DNA of 5,464 nt. Origin: Anaerolineaceae bacterium (GTDB lineage Bacteria > Chloroflexota > Anaerolineae > Anaerolineales > Anaerolineaceae). The stretch covers positions 1 through 5,464 of the forward strand of contig JAQVUC010000095.1 in the NCBI GenBank assembly GCA_028699715.1, in the 5' to 3' direction. Position numbers and translations under genes: made by a program. The notes under the pieces were generated by a model that saw only the letters and a list, made by a program, of their open reading frames with translations, was not told where the DNA came from and made no database searches. This document shows, piece after piece, positions 4,550 through 5,464 of the stretch. How positions within the stretch are numbered: the first letter of the stretch is position 1; every line of letters begins with the position of its first letter.

Positions 4550-5392
4550 ATGATTAAAATCGTAGCTGACACCACGTGCAGCTTACCCGTTAGCCTAATG
4601 CAAAAAATGCAAATCGATTTTGTTCCTCAAATCGTGAATTTTAATCATCATTCTTTTAGAGATGACTTTGAATTAAGCACTGAAGAATTCTTAAGAAAAC
4701 TTCGCGCCTCCGAACAATTACCCGGCACCGCAGCCCCTCCACCCGCCATGTACCAGCCAATTTTTGAACGGATCCTTAAAAATGGAGATACAGCCCTGGT
4801 CATTGCCCCATCATCAAAAGTGAGCGGCACATATCGCTCGGCTCTCATCGCGTCGCAAGAATTTCAATCAGATCAAATCCACATCATCGACACAAAAACC
4901 ATTGGCTGCAACCTGGGAACACTGGTCCAATGTGCCAGCAAATGGGCCAATCAAGGTCTGCCAATTGATGAATTGCTTGAAAAGGTCAAGGACTTGGCTT
5001 CAAGAGACCAGACCTATTTTCTCGTGCCAACCCTGGAATATTTACACAAAGGAGGTCGGATCGGAGGAGCGACAAAACTGATCGGCTCCATACTTCAGAT
5101 CATACCGATCCTCACGCTCAGAGATGGGCAGGTTGAGCCCTATGATAAAGTCCGCTCCCTCAAGCAAGCCATCAGGGCAATGGTTGAACTGAATGTTTCC
5201 ATGTCTGAAAACAATCCGGAGGCCTACCTGACCATAGGACAATGTGACTCCCAGTCTTTGGTTGATCAGATTTCCGAGCCCTTAAAACTCCGATTGGGAC
5301 TCTCAGAAATTCCCGTCTTTACCGCCCCACCGGCTATCATTGTCCATGTTGGACCTGGTCTGGTTGTGACCAGCGGTTTTTCTAAATCTTAG
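4550..5392 (+). CDS. DegV family (FakB-type) fatty-acid-binding protein
   Basis: DegV/FakB proteins hold a fatty acid in a buried tunnel and, with the kinase FakA where present, supply acyl-phosphate for phospholipid synthesis. The 280-residue length is typical. Family blocks seen are IVADTTCSLP (4-13), SSKVSGTYRSA (88-98), IIDTKT (112-117), the strongly conserved LEYLHKGGRIGG (162-173), a DGQVEPYDKVR segment (192-202) and HVGPG (266-270). Thr60, Ser92 and His266 fall where the family places the residues that contact the fatty-acid carboxylate. The usual TSQP around the Thr is here TAAP, a mild deviation. The ATG at 4550 has AAGAGG six nt upstream. No FakA-like kinase gene is in the window, so the partner is encoded elsewhere or the protein serves another lipid. 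The protein is cytoplasmic with no signal sequence. Confidence 0.95.
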   Translation: MIKIVADTTCSLPVSLMQKMQIDFVPQIVNFNHHSFRDDFELSTEEFLRKLRASEQLPGTAAPPPAMYQPIFERILKNGDTALVIAPSSKVSGTYRSALIASQEFQSDQIHIIDTKTIGCNLGTLVQCASKWANQGLPIDELLEKVKDLASRDQTYFLVPTLEYLHKGGRIGGATKLIGSILQIIPILTLRDGQVEPYDKVRSLKQAIRAMVELNVSMSENNPEAYLTIGQCDSQSLVDQISEPLKLRLGLSEIPVFTAPPAIIVHVGPGLVVTSGFSKS

Positions 5393-5413
5393 GAAAAGTA
5401 CGAACAAGTCGTT

Positions 5414-5464
5414 TTGAATTACGCCCACAAATCAGGGTGGTTTCTTCTGATCGACCCAAAATCA
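5414..5464 (+). CDS. Possible 5' end of a further gene (runs off the right edge)
   Basis: After the DegV stop the same frame stays open to the edge: KYEQVVLNYAHKSGWFLLID, then PKS. The composition looks protein-like. The YEQVV...FLLIDP pattern faintly recalls the first helix and strand of geranylgeranylglyceryl/heptaprenylglyceryl phosphate synthases (LIDPDK). The only conventional start in the stretch is a TTG at 5414, without a well-placed ribosome-binding site; AGGAAAAG at 5391-5398 is too far upstream. At this length the call is tentative. Confidence 0.25.
   Translation, partial: MNYAHKSGWFLLIDPKS

Noticed and set aside
5419..5464. Minus-strand C-terminal tail ending in HPDLWA with a stop at 5421-5419
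   Set aside because: Only 14 codons with no family resemblance. The plus-strand frame over the same bases looks at least as protein-like, so it was not annotated.
1..5464. CRISPR array, IS element, tRNA/rRNA gene, integrase or toxin-antitoxin pair
   Set aside because: No repeated spacer-like units, terminal inverted repeats, transposase motifs or cloverleaf structures were seen on either strand.

Overview
The window is a compact stretch of bacterial chromosome with mid-range GC, short intergenic gaps and no RNA gene, insertion sequence, integrase or CRISPR array. The gene set suggests an environmental Chloroflexota, possibly Anaerolineae: LCP-family proteins with a Cys-Gly motif before the domain, a NusG paralogue, an SH3b protein on a Pro/Thr-rich stalk, a small double-zinc-ribbon protein and a DegV protein. 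This placement rests on family resemblance only and is moderate to weak.

Left part (1-2178, minus strand): read in the direction of transcription, a specialised NusG/RfaH/LoaP-like elongation factor comes first (2178-1636). It is followed by a LytR-CpsA-Psr (LCP) glycopolymer transferase with a lipoprotein-type signal (1546-443), then the N-terminus of a second membrane-anchored, LCP-like protein that runs off the left edge (320 to <1). NusG paralogues of this kind usually keep polymerase processive through long surface-polysaccharide or secondary-metabolite operons, and LCP enzymes attach glycopolymers to the envelope. The cluster therefore looks like the start of a cell-surface polysaccharide locus whose other genes would lie to the left. 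Two GC-containing hairpins, one in the presumed nusG-like leader and one just before the LCP gene, are candidate RNA control elements.

Middle (2331-3858): a patatin-like serine lipase is divergent from the nusG-like gene. It converges, with only 7 bp between stop codons, on an extracytoplasmic SH3b protein anchored by a C-terminal membrane helix.

Right part (3921-5464, plus strand): a double-zinc-ribbon protein of unknown role is divergent from the SH3b gene, and a palindromic GATTATAATC places a consensus -10 box on both strands. Next come a DegV/FakB-type fatty-acid-binding protein and an open frame running off the right edge.

The most repeatable unexplained signal is regulatory. Five gene starts in this window have an exact TATAAT upstream, mostly with very short implied leaders and no recognisable -35 box. 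No clearly new defence or mobile system is visible.
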